Source: Bacteroidales bacterium (GTDB lineage Bacteria; Bacteroidota; Bacteroidia; Bacteroidales; G3-4614). Taken from it: 64,000 nucleotides of DNA. The stretch is from contig JAFXDI010000048.1 in assembly GCA_017521245.1 (NCBI GenBank), positions 1 to 64,000 on the forward strand, in the 5' to 3' direction. The translations under genes and the position numbers were made by a program. Positions within the stretch are counted from its first letter, which is position 1. Every line of letters starts with the position of its first letter. The notes beneath the pieces were generated by a model. It was given only the letters and a program-made list of their open reading frames with translations. It was not told the origin of the DNA and searched no databases. Of this stretch, positions 1 through 9,427 are shown piece after piece.

Positions 1-127
1 GACGTTTTGATTGAGGACGTATCATAAAGAAATAGAATATTGCAACCAATGCTACAATAAATATAATATTTCCCCAACCTGCACCTTGTGCTTGCTCTTG
101 TAATAAAATTGACAAAATTGTACTCAT
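1..127 (-). CDS. yajC: Preprotein translocase accessory subunit YajC (partial, C-terminus cut by window edge)
   Basis: The first 42 codons are visible. They open MSTILSILLQEQAQGAGWGN and run into one hydrophobic membrane segment that ends FYFFMIRPQSKR, the signature of YajC. In this family the single transmembrane helix is followed by a cytoplasmic domain, here lost at the window edge. YajC associates with the SecDF holotranslocon at the inner membrane. The gene lies 56 bp downstream of nusB on the same strand, an order commonly seen in Bacteroidales. The assignment rests on this N-terminal motif and on the context. Confidence 0.88.
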   Translation of the reverse strand, partial: MSTILSILLQEQAQGAGWGNIIFIVALVAIFYFFMIRPQSKR

Positions 128-183
128 AATCTATAATTTTAATATGTTCTTATTTTATAATGTTCTAAATTAATAAAAGTTTT

Positions 184-1107
184 TCAATCTTTATTTATCT
201 TACCTTCTTTTTTTAGTTTTTTTATAATTGCATCTAAGACTCCATTTATAAATGTAGCACTTTTATCAGAACTATACGATTTTGCTAATTCAATATATTC
301 GCTTAATGTCACATTTACTGGAATTGATGGAAACATTCTTGCCTCTGTTAATGCCATACACATTATAACAAAATCCATATTTGCTATTCTATCTGCTTCC
401 CAGTTTTTTGCAGCACCTGAAATATGCTTTATATTAGCATCAAAATCAAGAATTGTATGACTTAACAACTTTCCGGGAAAATCAGAATCTGCTTCGGCAT
501 CGAAAGAATCAATAATTTTTGCATCTTCAGTTGAATCTTCTTTAAATGATTTAATTGTCTTTAAAACAAATGTAACAATTATATCTATATCATTATTCCA
601 GTAGAGAGATTCGCCTTCTAATACTTCATCAATTTCTGGTTCGTCTGCCCAACCTTTAAGAATTTTCTTCCAAAAATTTTTGTCTGCTTCGTATGAATCT
701 TCTTGCTCTAAATAATCAGCATAAATATCACTTGACAATATTGAATCAAGCAATGATTTCACCAAACGAGGATTAAGGACAGCATTTACCTCAGGATTCT
801 TCTCCAAATATTCATTCATCTGAATATTTTCTGATAATTGCTTTGCCAATCTGTTTTTTGATAATCTCCAATCTATATCTTTATCGGCAATAGGATTTAT
901 ATATCTTCCTCTTAATCTTTCAATCCTCTCATTTTGTTCATCTGTTAATTTCACAATTAACTGTAACAAAAGAATATACAAGTCGTATGTTTTTTTGATA
1001 CTTTGAACATACTCCATCTCTGACTGAGCAATTGTTTTATCTCTATCAATAAATGCCGAAAATACTATTTGAAGTATTTTATTGCGTATTAATACACGAT
1101 TTGTCAT
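184..1107 (-). CDS. nusB: Transcription antitermination factor NusB (long Bacteroidota form)
   Basis: A 307-residue protein starting at ATG. It is about twice the length of proteobacterial NusB. Roughly 170 N-terminal residues are followed by the all-helical NusB fold (about 175-300), with the typical late motif around DFVIMCMALTEARMF, then a helix with NVTLSEYIELAKSYSS and the terminal FINGVLDAI. In the family NusB pairs with NusE (ribosomal protein S10) on boxA RNA to support rRNA transcription. The long N-terminal extension is normal for Bacteroidota. Two consensus -7 boxes lie upstream, and yajC follows on the same strand. Confidence 0.9.
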   Translation of the reverse strand: MTNRVLIRNKILQIVFSAFIDRDKTIAQSEMEYVQSIKKTYDLYILLLQLIVKLTDEQNERIERLRGRYINPIADKDIDWRLSKNRLAKQLSENIQMNEYLEKNPEVNAVLNPRLVKSLLDSILSSDIYADYLEQEDSYEADKNFWKKILKGWADEPEIDEVLEGESLYWNNDIDIIVTFVLKTIKSFKEDSTEDAKIIDSFDAEADSDFPGKLLSHTILDFDANIKHISGAAKNWEADRIANMDFVIMCMALTEARMFPSIPVNVTLSEYIELAKSYSSDKSATFINGVLDAIIKKLKKEGKINKD

Positions 1108-1152
1108 CTCTTACTCTTATTAATTATAATTAGCCTTTCTCTAAAGGTTGTG

Positions 1153-1160
1153 CAAAGATA
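1153..1160 (-). promoter_or_regulatory. Bacteroidota -7 box proximal to nusB
   Basis: On the minus strand the sequence reads TATCTTTG, an exact match to the TAnnTTTG consensus of the primary sigma factor in Bacteroidota. It lies 46 bp before the nusB ATG. No clear -33 TTTG is visible at the expected spacing. Confidence 0.5.
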
Positions 1161-1218
1161 CTAACAAACGAGCGAGAAATATGAAGTTTACTTCAATATT
1201 TTTCACAGCGAATGAAGT

Positions 1219-1246
1219 GTATCTTCGCGATTTCTCGCAAAGATAC
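1219..1246. promoter_or_regulatory. Palindrome carrying back-to-back -7 boxes upstream of nusB
   Basis: A 12-bp arm (1219-1230) and its near-perfect complement (1235-1246, 11 of 12 matching) surround a 4-base centre. The right arm read on the minus strand gives TATCTTTG (a second nusB promoter candidate). The left arm on the plus strand gives TATCTTCG, directed at the small PUR-family gene. It may be a divergent promoter pair or an operator; the sequence alone does not decide. Confidence 0.4.
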
Positions 1247-1403
1247 TAATTTTTTACGAAATATAGAATTATTGTTTGCACTCTTCTTATATGAAGAAAT
1301 CAAACATAAGATATTTTGAACATTATAAGATTTCAAATCTTAATTTTTGTTAAATTATAAAATAAAAGATAAAAAAGGTAGGATTTTTAAATATTTTAAA
1401 TAT

Positions 1404-1411
1404 TATATTTG
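1404..1411 (+). promoter_or_regulatory. -7 box of the PUR-family gene
   Basis: TATATTTG matches TAnnTTTG and lies 28 bp before the chosen ATG. It supports that ATG over a TTG further upstream, because transcription would start downstream of the TTG. Confidence 0.45.
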
Positions 1412-1439
1412 CATTGTAACATTTTTTAAGCAGAAAAAT

Positions 1440-1709
1440 ATGGATAGCAAGACAGTCAATGAGCAAGTTTTTGAAAAAGAGATGTTGTTTTCTAAAATTA
1501 TTAAAGCTGGAAGTCGTGTTTACTACATTGATGTAAAAAGGAGTAAAAAAGAAGATTACTACATCACAATTACTGAGAGTAAAAGAGTTTCTTCAAAGGA
1601 TGAAGTTGTTCCAAGATACGAAAAACACAAACTATTTTTATATAAAGAAGACTTTGAAAAATTCAAAGATGCTCTAAATGAAGCCATTGACTTTACCAAC
1701 AAAGAGTAA
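1440..1709 (+). CDS. PUR-alpha-like nucleic-acid-binding protein (DUF3276 family)
   Basis: An 89-residue protein. The start chosen is ATG at MDSKTVNEQVFEK. An upstream TTG would add an unlikely lysine- and phenylalanine-rich leader and lies before the promoter -7 box. The body matches the DUF3276/PUR family in Bacteroidota: a strand with AGSRVYYIDVKRSKKEDYY, then a strand with ITITESKRV, then a helix FEKFKDALNEAIDF at the C-terminus. This is the small beta-beta-beta-beta-alpha fold that binds single-stranded DNA or RNA in PUR proteins. Its target in these bacteria is not known. It converges with uvrA, leaving 49 bp between stop codons. Confidence 0.8.
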   Translation: MDSKTVNEQVFEKEMLFSKIIKAGSRVYYIDVKRSKKEDYYITITESKRVSSKDEVVPRYEKHKLFLYKEDFEKFKDALNEAIDFTNKE

Positions 1710-1758
1710 ATACTTTTTAGAGTAATGATATTTGCCAAGTATTTAATATTAGAGTCTG

Positions 1759-4575
1759 TTAAATCTCCTCTTTTAAATACTTGGTAGTATAAGTTGAGTA
1801 AGTTTCACAAATATCTTTAGGTGTTCCTGCACACAATATTTCTCCTCCTCCTACTCCTCCTTCAGGACCCATATCTATAATATAATCGGCCGATTTTATT
1901 ATATCAAGATTGTGTTCAATCACCAAAATCGTATTTCCCTTATCGGCAAGTTTATTTAATACATTCAAAAGAACTCTTATATCTTCAAAATGAAGGCCTG
2001 TTGTTGGTTCATCTAATAGATACAAGGTATTACCAGTGTCTTTCTTTGATAATTCAAATGCTAATTTAACTCTTTGGCTCTCTCCTCCCGATAGTGTAGT
2101 TGAAGGTTGTCCTAACTTGATATATCCTAAGCCAACATCTTGAAGAACTTTTATTTTATTTAAAATAGTTGGTACATTCTCAAAAAACTCTACCGCTCTA
2201 TTTATTGTCATATCTAATATATCGGCAATGGTTTTTCCTTTATATCTAACCTCTAAGGTTTCATTGTTATAGCGTTTTCCATGACATACATCACACAATA
2301 CCATAACATCAGGCAGAAAATTCATCTCAATACTTTTATACCCATTACCTCCACACGCTTCACATCTTCCGCCAGATATATTAAATGAAAAACGACCTGA
2401 TTTATATCCCCTAATTTTTGATTCGGGAAGTTCAGCAAATAAATTTCTTATATCTGAAAATACATTTGTATAGGTAGCTGGAGTTGATCGTGGTGTACGT
2501 CCTAAAGGAGATTGATCAATTGTAACAAGTTTATCAATATACTCAATTCCTTCAATCTTTGTATATGGCAAGGGTTTCTTTAAGGAACGATACATTTGAG
2601 AACTTATAATTGGCTGGAGTGTTGAATTTATTAACGAAGATTTTCCGCTACCCGATACTCCTGTTATACATACAAACTTTCCTAACGGCAATTCTAAATC
2701 TACATTTTTTAGATTATTACCATTTGCTCCTATGAGTTTTATATACTTTCCATTTCCCTCTCTATATTTTTTTTGAGGAGAAATTTTGCGTGTTCCATTT
2801 AAATATCCCGCTGTTATGGTATTTGATTTCAACATCTCCTCTGGTGTTCCTGCAAATACTACTTCTCCTCCTTTGCGTCCAGCTCCTGGTCCTAAATCTA
2901 TTATATAATCCGCAGCAAGCATCATATCTTTATCATGCTCTACTACAATTATAGTATTTCCTATATCTCTCAGTTTTTTTAGAGATTCAATAAGTTTTAT
3001 ATTATCTCTTTGATGAAGTCCTATACTAGGTTCATCTAAAATATAGAGAACATTAACAAGACGTGTTCCTATTTGTGTTGCCAATCTTATACGCTGACTC
3101 TCTCCTCCTGAAAGTGAGACAGAGGTTCTATTTAAACTTAGATACGACAATCCTACATCAATCAAAAACTTCAAACGGTTTTTTATCTCTTTGATAATCT
3201 CGTTAGATATTGATTTTTGTTTTTCAGTAAGTTGAGGTTCTATTTCATCAAACCATTCATACAAAGAGTTTATATCCATATTTGCCAGTTCTGCAATGTT
3301 TTTTCCTGCAAATCTATAATGTAATGCCTCTTTGTTTAGTCTCATTCCCTTGCACTCTTCACATTGAACAACTGAAACATATTGTCCTGCCCATTTTTGG
3401 GCTTGAGATGAAGCCTCTGATGAGTTTTGTATTTCAATATATTTTACTATTCCCTCGTAAGGGGTAAAGAAACTAGATGATGCTCCCAATACATGGTCTT
3501 TTATTACCAAACGTTCGGTTGTGCCATTCAGAATCTCATCCATTGCTTCATCAGGAATATCTTTTATTGGTGTCTTTAATGTAACACCATACTTTTCACA
3601 TATAGCCTCAATTTGCCAAAAAACCAAACTGTTTTTATACTTTCCAAGAGCCTCTATTCCTCCTTGATGTATTGAGAGATTTGTATCGGGAATAATCTTT
3701 TCTCTGTCAATAATGTTAACATATCCTAAGCCTTTACAACAGGGGCAGGCTCCATTAGGAGAGTTAAACGAGAAATTGTGAGGGGCTGGTTCAGAATAAG
3801 ACAATCCTGTTTTTGGATCCATCAACATTCTACTATAATGACATACCTCATCAGTATCAATATCTAATATCATAATCAGACCTTCACCTCGTTTCATTGC
3901 ATTTCGCAAACTCTCCCTCAATCTTCGCTCATCGGTTGCTGCAACTCTCAGCCTATCTACAACAAGTTCTATGCTATGATTCTTATATCTATCAAGTTTT
4001 AACCCCGGTAATATTTCACGTATTTCTCCGTCAATTCTAACATTTAAATATCCCTTTTTTCTTACTTGTTCAAAAAGTTCTTTATAGTGTCCTTTTCTAT
4101 TACGCACCAAAGGTGCCAATATCATTATCTTTTTATTTGCATACTTATCAAGCACCAAGGAGATTATTTGTTCCTCGCCATATTTAACCATTTTCTCTCC
4201 TGATAAATATGAATATGCCTCCCCTGCTCTTGCAAAGAGTAGTCGCATAAAGTCATATACTTCGGTTGTAGTACCAACTGTTGAACGAGGATTCTTATTT
4301 GTTGTTTTTTGCTCTATTGCTATTACTGGAGATAAGCCTGTAATTTTATCTACATCTGGACGTTCTAAAGCTCCTAAGAAGTTTCGAGCATACGATGAAA
4401 ATGTTTCTATATATCTTCTTTGTCCTTCGGCATATATAGTATCAAAAGCCAATGAAGACTTACCACTTCCACTCAAACCAGTTATAACCGTTAAACTGTT
4501 TCGCGGAATTGTCACATCTATATTTTTTAGATTATTTACTCTTGCACCTATTACCTCAACACTGCCTTTTGACAT
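1759..4575 (-). CDS. uvrA: Excinuclease ABC subunit A
   Basis: A 938-residue protein, the usual UvrA length. It has two ABC ATPase modules: Walker A GLSGSGKSS at 33-41 and GVSGSGKSS in the C-terminal half. Each has an ABC signature, LSGGESQRIRLA and LSGGESQRVKLA. Zinc-binding pairs CPCC/CEEC and CEAC/CDVC are intact. UvrA dimers scan DNA for bulky lesions and load UvrB, whose gene lies about 22 kb away in this window. uvrA is 35 bp downstream of the T9SS type B cargo gene on the same strand and is probably co-transcribed with it. No frameshift or missing key residue is seen. Confidence 0.97.
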   Translation of the reverse strand: MSKGSVEVIGARVNNLKNIDVTIPRNSLTVITGLSGSGKSSLAFDTIYAEGQRRYIETFSSYARNFLGALERPDVDKITGLSPVIAIEQKTTNKNPRSTVGTTTEVYDFMRLLFARAGEAYSYLSGEKMVKYGEEQIISLVLDKYANKKIMILAPLVRNRKGHYKELFEQVRKKGYLNVRIDGEIREILPGLKLDRYKNHSIELVVDRLRVAATDERRLRESLRNAMKRGEGLIMILDIDTDEVCHYSRMLMDPKTGLSYSEPAPHNFSFNSPNGACPCCKGLGYVNIIDREKIIPDTNLSIHQGGIEALGKYKNSLVFWQIEAICEKYGVTLKTPIKDIPDEAMDEILNGTTERLVIKDHVLGASSSFFTPYEGIVKYIEIQNSSEASSQAQKWAGQYVSVVQCEECKGMRLNKEALHYRFAGKNIAELANMDINSLYEWFDEIEPQLTEKQKSISNEIIKEIKNRLKFLIDVGLSYLSLNRTSVSLSGGESQRIRLATQIGTRLVNVLYILDEPSIGLHQRDNIKLIESLKKLRDIGNTIIVVEHDKDMMLAADYIIDLGPGAGRKGGEVVFAGTPEEMLKSNTITAGYLNGTRKISPQKKYREGNGKYIKLIGANGNNLKNVDLELPLGKFVCITGVSGSGKSSLINSTLQPIISSQMYRSLKKPLPYTKIEGIEYIDKLVTIDQSPLGRTPRSTPATYTNVFSDIRNLFAELPESKIRGYKSGRFSFNISGGRCEACGGNGYKSIEMNFLPDVMVLCDVCHGKRYNNETLEVRYKGKTIADILDMTINRAVEFFENVPTILNKIKVLQDVGLGYIKLGQPSTTLSGGESQRVKLAFELSKKDTGNTLYLLDEPTTGLHFEDIRVLLNVLNKLADKGNTILVIEHNLDIIKSADYIIDMGPEGGVGGGEILCAGTPKDICETYSTYTTKYLKEEI

Positions 4576-4610
4576 AGATATTTATCAATTTAACTATATA
4601 CAAATTAACC

Positions 4611-5927
4611 TTACTCTTCGTACGTATCTTTACCTCTCAATATATTTATGTGACCTTTTAATTTATAGTCTTTATTATCAGATCCTTTTGCCTGAATTAC
4701 ATAGTAATATACTCCAGATGGTACATATTTACCTTTATACTTTCCGTCCCACCCTATTGAGGGATCGTTGAAATCAAACATCTTGACTCCCCATCTATCA
4801 AATATTGCACATTTAAATTCCACAATAGATTTATATGCAACTTTCCACTCATCATTTACACCCGGAGAAACACCCGGAGAGAATGCATTGGGGGCATCTA
4901 TGAAAGAATCGTTAACAACTATTGTATATGTCATATCTTTACTACACACTCCATTCTCAGCATGAAGTCTGACGTATGTAGTTCCTGCATCTTTAAAGGT
5001 GTAGTTAAGTGTTTGATCAAGATAGGTTGCATATATTACAGGCGATTCATCTTCTGGACCAATAGCACTCTTAAAGAATTGCCAGCAAAAATAGTTTTCC
5101 TCGTTTACAAATGCTTCAAACTCCATTTCGACAGGAGCAGAACCGCCGTAGGCTTCTCCCTCAACATCTTCATAAATCTCATTTGTTGCTTCTCTTTCAA
5201 TTTGCGTAACAACAGCCTCCATAAATATTGCTTTTGGTGCATATTCTTCATCGGTAGGAGTCTCCTTTATAGGATCTCCCCAGGCATTTGGCATATCATC
5301 AACCAAGGTAATAAATGTTGTTTCGTATGGCGACTCTATAACTAATTTATCATCCAACGATGGTTCTCCTATCACTTCCACCTCTACCGATGTTTCAAGA
5401 CTCTCCTCCTCTTCATTCCATAGCCAAGTATTATATTTTACTTTTCGAGGGATTGTTCTTGGAACACCATCTTTTGTATAATACAAGATTGTTAAACCTT
5501 CTCCTACCAACCTTGCATTATCACAAATATTAGAATATGAATAATCACATTCAAGAGAAGATACTGATTTGTATGCAGATACCCAAAAACGATAAACATC
5601 AACTCCTTGTTCTATTATATATCCACAATCTTTATCTCCTCCAGTAAAAGTTAGAGATTTACCCTGTTGTACCGCAGTTGTTATCTGATTTTTATATGTA
5701 TCTCCCAAAGTTCCAAACGAATACAACTTCATAGGTTCATCCTTTTCTGATGTAAATACAAAACTCAGAGGCGAATTTTCGGGTAATACATAGCATCCCA
5801 TATTTAAACCTGTTGAAGATTTGGTGTCATATTTATAAGAATTACCATTATTCACAACCAAAATAGACTGCGAAAATGTGGCAATAGTAAATAATAAACA
5901 AGTAATTATTAATAAAATTCTTTTCAT
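4611..5927 (-). CDS. Secreted protein with T9SS type B (gliding-motility-associated) C-terminal sorting domain
   Basis: A 438-residue protein from ATG at MKRILLIITCLLFTIATFSQS, a clear signal peptide; a longer reading frame upstream would bury it. The last ~90 residues form the type B sorting domain: DAPNAFSPGVSPGVNDEWK, then FDRWGVKMFDF, then GWDGKYKGKYVPSGVYYYVI. This tail is known to send proteins through the type IX secretion system to the cell surface. An acidic region of unknown function and a PKD-like segment before the tail fill the middle. Substrate or role is unknown. It precedes uvrA, perhaps sharing a promoter with it, although no functional link is apparent. Confidence 0.85.
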   Translation of the reverse strand: MKRILLIITCLLFTIATFSQSILVVNNGNSYKYDTKSSTGLNMGCYVLPENSPLSFVFTSEKDEPMKLYSFGTLGDTYKNQITTAVQQGKSLTFTGGDKDCGYIIEQGVDVYRFWVSAYKSVSSLECDYSYSNICDNARLVGEGLTILYYTKDGVPRTIPRKVKYNTWLWNEEEESLETSVEVEVIGEPSLDDKLVIESPYETTFITLVDDMPNAWGDPIKETPTDEEYAPKAIFMEAVVTQIEREATNEIYEDVEGEAYGGSAPVEMEFEAFVNEENYFCWQFFKSAIGPEDESPVIYATYLDQTLNYTFKDAGTTYVRLHAENGVCSKDMTYTIVVNDSFIDAPNAFSPGVSPGVNDEWKVAYKSIVEFKCAIFDRWGVKMFDFNDPSIGWDGKYKGKYVPSGVYYYVIQAKGSDNKDYKLKGHINILRGKDTYEE

Positions 5928-5952
5928 AGAATTGACTATATAATTTTTATTG

Positions 5953-5960
5953 CGAAGATA
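5953..5960 (-). promoter_or_regulatory. -7 box for the T9SS type B gene and uvrA
   Basis: On the minus strand TATCTTCG (TAnnTTTG with one change) lies 25 bp before the ATG. No convincing -33 element is seen. Confidence 0.4.
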
Positions 5961-6154
5961 CAATTTAAAATAATATTTTTATTGTAAACTATCTAAAAAT
6001 CTAAACACAAAATATGTTTTTATACTTTTTATAAATTATTTAATTTCTATCTGATTCTATTAAATTCAGTATATAAATTTGACTATTTTAATTTTCAGAT
6101 AGTTATTTAAGAGCATCTTTATATTAAACGGAAACAATATTAAAATATTACAAG

Positions 6155-6185
6155 TTGCAATAATAAGGTTTTTTTCATAACTTCG
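6155..6185 (+). promoter_or_regulatory. Promoter of the LysM and PorT-family genes
   Basis: TTG at 6155-6157, a 20-bp spacer, then TAACTTCG at 6178-6185 (TAnnTTTG with one change). The ATG is 40 bp downstream. The rest of the AT-rich divergent region 5928-6225 shows no further structure I can support. Confidence 0.5.
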
Positions 6186-6225
6186 CACTTTGTAATGATA
6201 TATTTATAATTATATTATCTGCTTT

Positions 6226-8103
6226 ATGAAACATTTTGGCAAAATATTAACAATAGTCATATTTATACTATCCATAGGTTTAAATGTAGAGGCCACAGAT
6301 GGATACAAAAAAACTATAATAAACGGAACCGAATGCTATATATATTATGTTCAACCCGGTGAGGGATTTTATAGTATTGGCAGAAAATTTGGCGTAACTC
6401 GCGATGAGGTGGTTAAATTTAACCCAACTACAAAAAATGGATTAAATAAAGGTGCTAAACTATACATTCCTACAATAGCACAAGCAAATAGCAATAGTAC
6501 TCAAAGTAATGTATTACCTACAACACACATTGTAAAAGCAGGAGAAAGTCTATATGCTATTTCAAAGAAATACAATATTTCAATTAATGAGGTAAAAACT
6601 CTAAACAACTTAAATTCAAACTCAATTAAGGTTGGGCAGGTATTAATTGTAAGTAACAGTAAACCTCAAAAACAGGAAGAGCAACAACAATTGATAATTA
6701 AAGATAAAGAAGAAGTTAATGAAACTATAGAATTAAAAACTGATACTCTTCAAAAAAACGAAGTTATTGATAATAAAGTTGTAATAAATGGCGTAACATA
6801 CAACACTGAAAAATATGTTGTGAAAAGAAGAGAAACGCTATATAGCATATCTCAAAAATTCAACACAACTGTTGATGCAATAATTGCGTGCAATCCTAAT
6901 TTAGGCGGAATCATAAAGAAAGATGATATTTTATATATTCCTTTAACACAAGAGGTTAAAAAGGTTGTAAGTGAATATGAGGCAGAAAATAAACACATTA
7001 TACTAAACTACGATAATAATGATGAGAAATCTAACGAAATAAATATTGCTGTTATATTTCCATTTAAATTATCAATTTCAGGTGCTCAATCGCCATATTC
7101 AGACTACTATAAAGGATTACTATTAGCATTGGATAGTTTAAAAAATAATGGATTAAAATCAAATGTTTATACATACGACACCAATGGTGATATTAACACT
7201 CTAAAAGAGCTTCTTAACAAACCAGAGATGAAAGATGTCAACATTATCTTTGGCTCTGATAAGAATGAGGAGATTGCTCTATTGAGTACCTTTGCTAAAG
7301 AGAATAAAATTTATCTTGTGAATTCTTTCTCTGTTAAAAACAAAGAGTATGAAAATAATCCTTATATAATACAAGGACATATTCCAAGCAATATATTCTT
7401 CGCAACAGCAAGTAAGCATTTAATTGAAACTACGACTGATAAAGAGATTATCTTTTTAATAGATAATCAAGAACAAAATGACAAAGCAGACTTTGTTGAT
7501 ATTATTTGTAATGATTTACGATTAAACGGAAAAGAGTTTAAGAAATTCTCATTCAACGAAGTTACTGATTATGAAGTTCTTCTAAGTTCTATTAATGACA
7601 ATAGTAATATTGTACTTGTTGCTTCATCTTCAAGCAAAAGCGGAGTGGCAAAAACTTGTGCTATTGCTACACGTTTAAAAGAGGGCAATCCAACAATATC
7701 TGTATCTATCTTTGGATACCCTGAATGGCAAACATACACAAAAGATTATTTAGAGACATTCCATGCCTTAAATACAACTATCTTCTCACGTTTTTACAGT
7801 GAACCAACCAAAAATAATTGGAAAGAGTTTAATAAAAATTTCAGATATTGGTTTGGTCCAGAGAAGAGTCTAATGTTTCCCTCTCCAAATTTATTGGGAT
7901 TTGACGCAGGTATCTATTTAATAAATGGATTGCTTAGACACAATAATAATTTTGAACAATACTTGGAGACAATAGAATCTCAAAGCATTCAAACAGACTT
8001 CTCGTTCTCAAGATTATCAAACGAGAGTGGATTGGTAAATACCAACCTATACTTTATTACATTTACTCCTGATTTCAAAATAGTAAAAGAGAGAGTTAAA
8101 TAA
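6226..8103 (+). CDS. LysM-repeat protein with periplasmic-binding-like C-terminal domain
   Basis: A 625-residue protein with an N-terminal signal peptide (about 1-23). Three LysM domains follow at about 40-82, 101-142 and 197-239; each has the G-x-FYSI or SLYAIS core and a YIP-like end. These should bind peptidoglycan in the periplasm. From about 270 the sequence ([14 protein letters not shown] onward) resembles type 1 periplasmic-binding proteins of the receptor/ABC transporter kind, with alternating strands and helices. Ligand unknown. The stop overlaps the start of the PorT-family gene by one base (TAATG), so the two are translationally coupled. The LysM plus binding-domain architecture is common in Bacteroidota but, to my knowledge, not characterised. 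Confidence 0.8.
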   Translation: MKHFGKILTIVIFILSIGLNVEATDGYKKTIINGTECYIYYVQPGEGFYSIGRKFGVTRDEVVKFNPTTKNGLNKGAKLYIPTIAQANSNSTQSNVLPTTHIVKAGESLYAISKKYNISINEVKTLNNLNSNSIKVGQVLIVSNSKPQKQEEQQQLIIKDKEEVNETIELKTDTLQKNEVIDNKVVINGVTYNTEKYVVKRRETLYSISQKFNTTVDAIIACNPNLGGIIKKDDILYIPLTQEVKKVVSEYEAENKHIILNYDNNDEKSNEINIAVIFPFKLSISGAQSPYSDYYKGLLLALDSLKNNGLKSNVYTYDTNGDINTLKELLNKPEMKDVNIIFGSDKNEEIALLSTFAKENKIYLVNSFSVKNKEYENNPYIIQGHIPSNIFFATASKHLIETTTDKEIIFLIDNQEQNDKADFVDIICNDLRLNGKEFKKFSFNEVTDYEVLLSSINDNSNIVLVASSSSKSGVAKTCAIATRLKEGNPTISVSIFGYPEWQTYTKDYLETFHALNTTIFSRFYSEPTKNNWKEFNKNFRYWFGPEKSLMFPSPNLLGFDAGIYLINGLLRHNNNFEQYLETIESQSIQTDFSFSRLSNESGLVNTNLYFITFTPDFKIVKERVK

Positions 8104-8792
8104 TGAAACACACGTTAATTGTCCTAATTGTTATTTTATTTTCGATAGCCAACTCATTTGCCCAGAAAAAAATTGATAAGGAGTTATGGTTTGGAGCAAA
8201 AGGGGGTGTAACATTCTCTCAACTCTCAATCAGTCCAAGTATTAAACAGTCTATGGAGATGGGAGCTTTAGGTGGTGTTTCAATGAGATATATTGAGGAG
8301 CGTTTCTTTGGTATTGTTTTGGAACTGAACTACGCTGAAAAAGGATGGAAAGAGAAATTTAAGGATAGTGACTCTCATTATAAATATAGTAGGACTTTAA
8401 ATTATATTGAACTTCCTTTTTTAGCACATATATATTTTGGTAAAAAAAGTTTTAGATTTTTTGTTAATATAGGACCTCAAATAGGTATCTGTGTTGGAGA
8501 AAAAACAAAATCAAACTTTGATCTAAACTCAATGCCTAAATTTGCTATCAACAGAGAGACTACCCACTACAATATGGCTGTTGACAAGCCTTTTGATTAT
8601 GGATTAACAGGAGGTTTAGGTTGTGAGGTAAGAATCAAAAATAATCACGCAATTATATTAGAAGGCAGGTATTACTTTGGTCTTGCTGATATATTCAACA
8701 ATAAAAGTGCTGATTATTTTTCAGTCTCTTCAAACCAATCTATACTTGCATCTTTATCTTACATATATAATATAAAAGGTAGAAAAAAATAG
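8103..8792 (+). CDS. PorT-family outer-membrane beta-barrel protein
   Basis: A 229-residue protein with a signal peptide ending near SIANSFAQ. The body has alternating amphipathic strands typical of the eight-stranded OMP_b-brl_2 family: GAKGGVTFSQL near the start, LNYIELPFLAHIYFG in the middle, and FVNIGPQIGI and EGRYYFGLADIF later. PorT/SprT of this family is a component of type IX secretion, but many Bacteroidota paralogues are not, so a direct T9SS role is inference. It is coupled by a one-base overlap to the LysM protein, which suggests a periplasm-outer membrane pair. Confidence 0.75.
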   Translation: MKHTLIVLIVILFSIANSFAQKKIDKELWFGAKGGVTFSQLSISPSIKQSMEMGALGGVSMRYIEERFFGIVLELNYAEKGWKEKFKDSDSHYKYSRTLNYIELPFLAHIYFGKKSFRFFVNIGPQIGICVGEKTKSNFDLNSMPKFAINRETTHYNMAVDKPFDYGLTGGLGCEVRIKNNHAIILEGRYYFGLADIFNNKSADYFSVSSNQSILASLSYIYNIKGRKK

Positions 8793-8803
8793 ACTTAACC
8801 TAT

Positions 8804-9427
8804 TTAATAGGTCATAAAAACAAGATACTCCCCTTTTGCATTTATTGAAAATATATCCGTTTGGCAACAATTTAATGTTCCTTGCCAAAGTGAAGTAAAG
8901 TCGTAAATAGGATATTTTAACCCTACTGATGAGAAAGCAGATGCATTTACATTAAATATAGAAACTTGAATTCCTTCTCTTGATGACATCTCGATATTAC
9001 CATTACAAGGGATAAAGACTCCGTAATCAGTATAGCATCTAATATTCAAACCTTTTCGCTTATATTCAGATAGTAACGAAATATTTCCTATTGTGTGATC
9101 TTCTCGTTTTCCTGTTGCTCCTACAATAGCAATAGTATTACACCCTTTTGAGATTAAGAAATTGACTGCTTTAGTCTGGTCATTCGTATCTTGATCTGGG
9201 ACATAATGGATAATATCAGAATAAAGCTCTCTATTCTCAGCACTCAATGAATCTCCATCCCCTATTATAATGTTAGGAGTATAACCTTTTGCTATATAAG
9301 TATCTGCTCCACCATCACAACACACCACATACTTGGCATTATGCAATATCTGCAATGGTATTTCATGAGAAGGAAATTCTCCGTTTGCTAAAATTACCGC
9401 ATCTATATTATCTATAAAATCACTCAT
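8804..9427 (-). CDS. thiN: Thiamine pyrophosphokinase
   Basis: A 207-residue protein. Motifs of the ThiN/TPK family are visible: LANGEFP near the N-terminus, CCDGGADTYIAKG, the metal and nucleotide motif IIGDGDSLS, DQDTNDQTKA and GATGKREDHTIGNI. It converts thiamine and ATP to thiamine pyrophosphate in the cytoplasm. Its start overlaps the end of the pnuT-like gene by 8 bases, so uptake and trapping of thiamine are linked. The stop lies 11 bp from the convergent PorT-family gene; a short inverted repeat (8798-8812) sits there. Confidence 0.92.
   Translation of the reverse strand: MSDFIDNIDAVILANGEFPSHEIPLQILHNAKYVVCCDGGADTYIAKGYTPNIIIGDGDSLSAENRELYSDIIHYVPDQDTNDQTKAVNFLISKGCNTIAIVGATGKREDHTIGNISLLSEYKRKGLNIRCYTDYGVFIPCNGNIEMSSREGIQVSIFNVNASAFSSVGLKYPIYDFTSLWQGTLNCCQTDIFSINAKGEYLVFMTY

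Noticed and set aside
1735-1784. A 12-bp inverted repeat (1735-1746 and 1773-1784) spanning the uvrA stop
   Set aside because: The loop is 26 bases and there is no T-run; it is too weak to call a terminator, although it may end both convergent transcripts.
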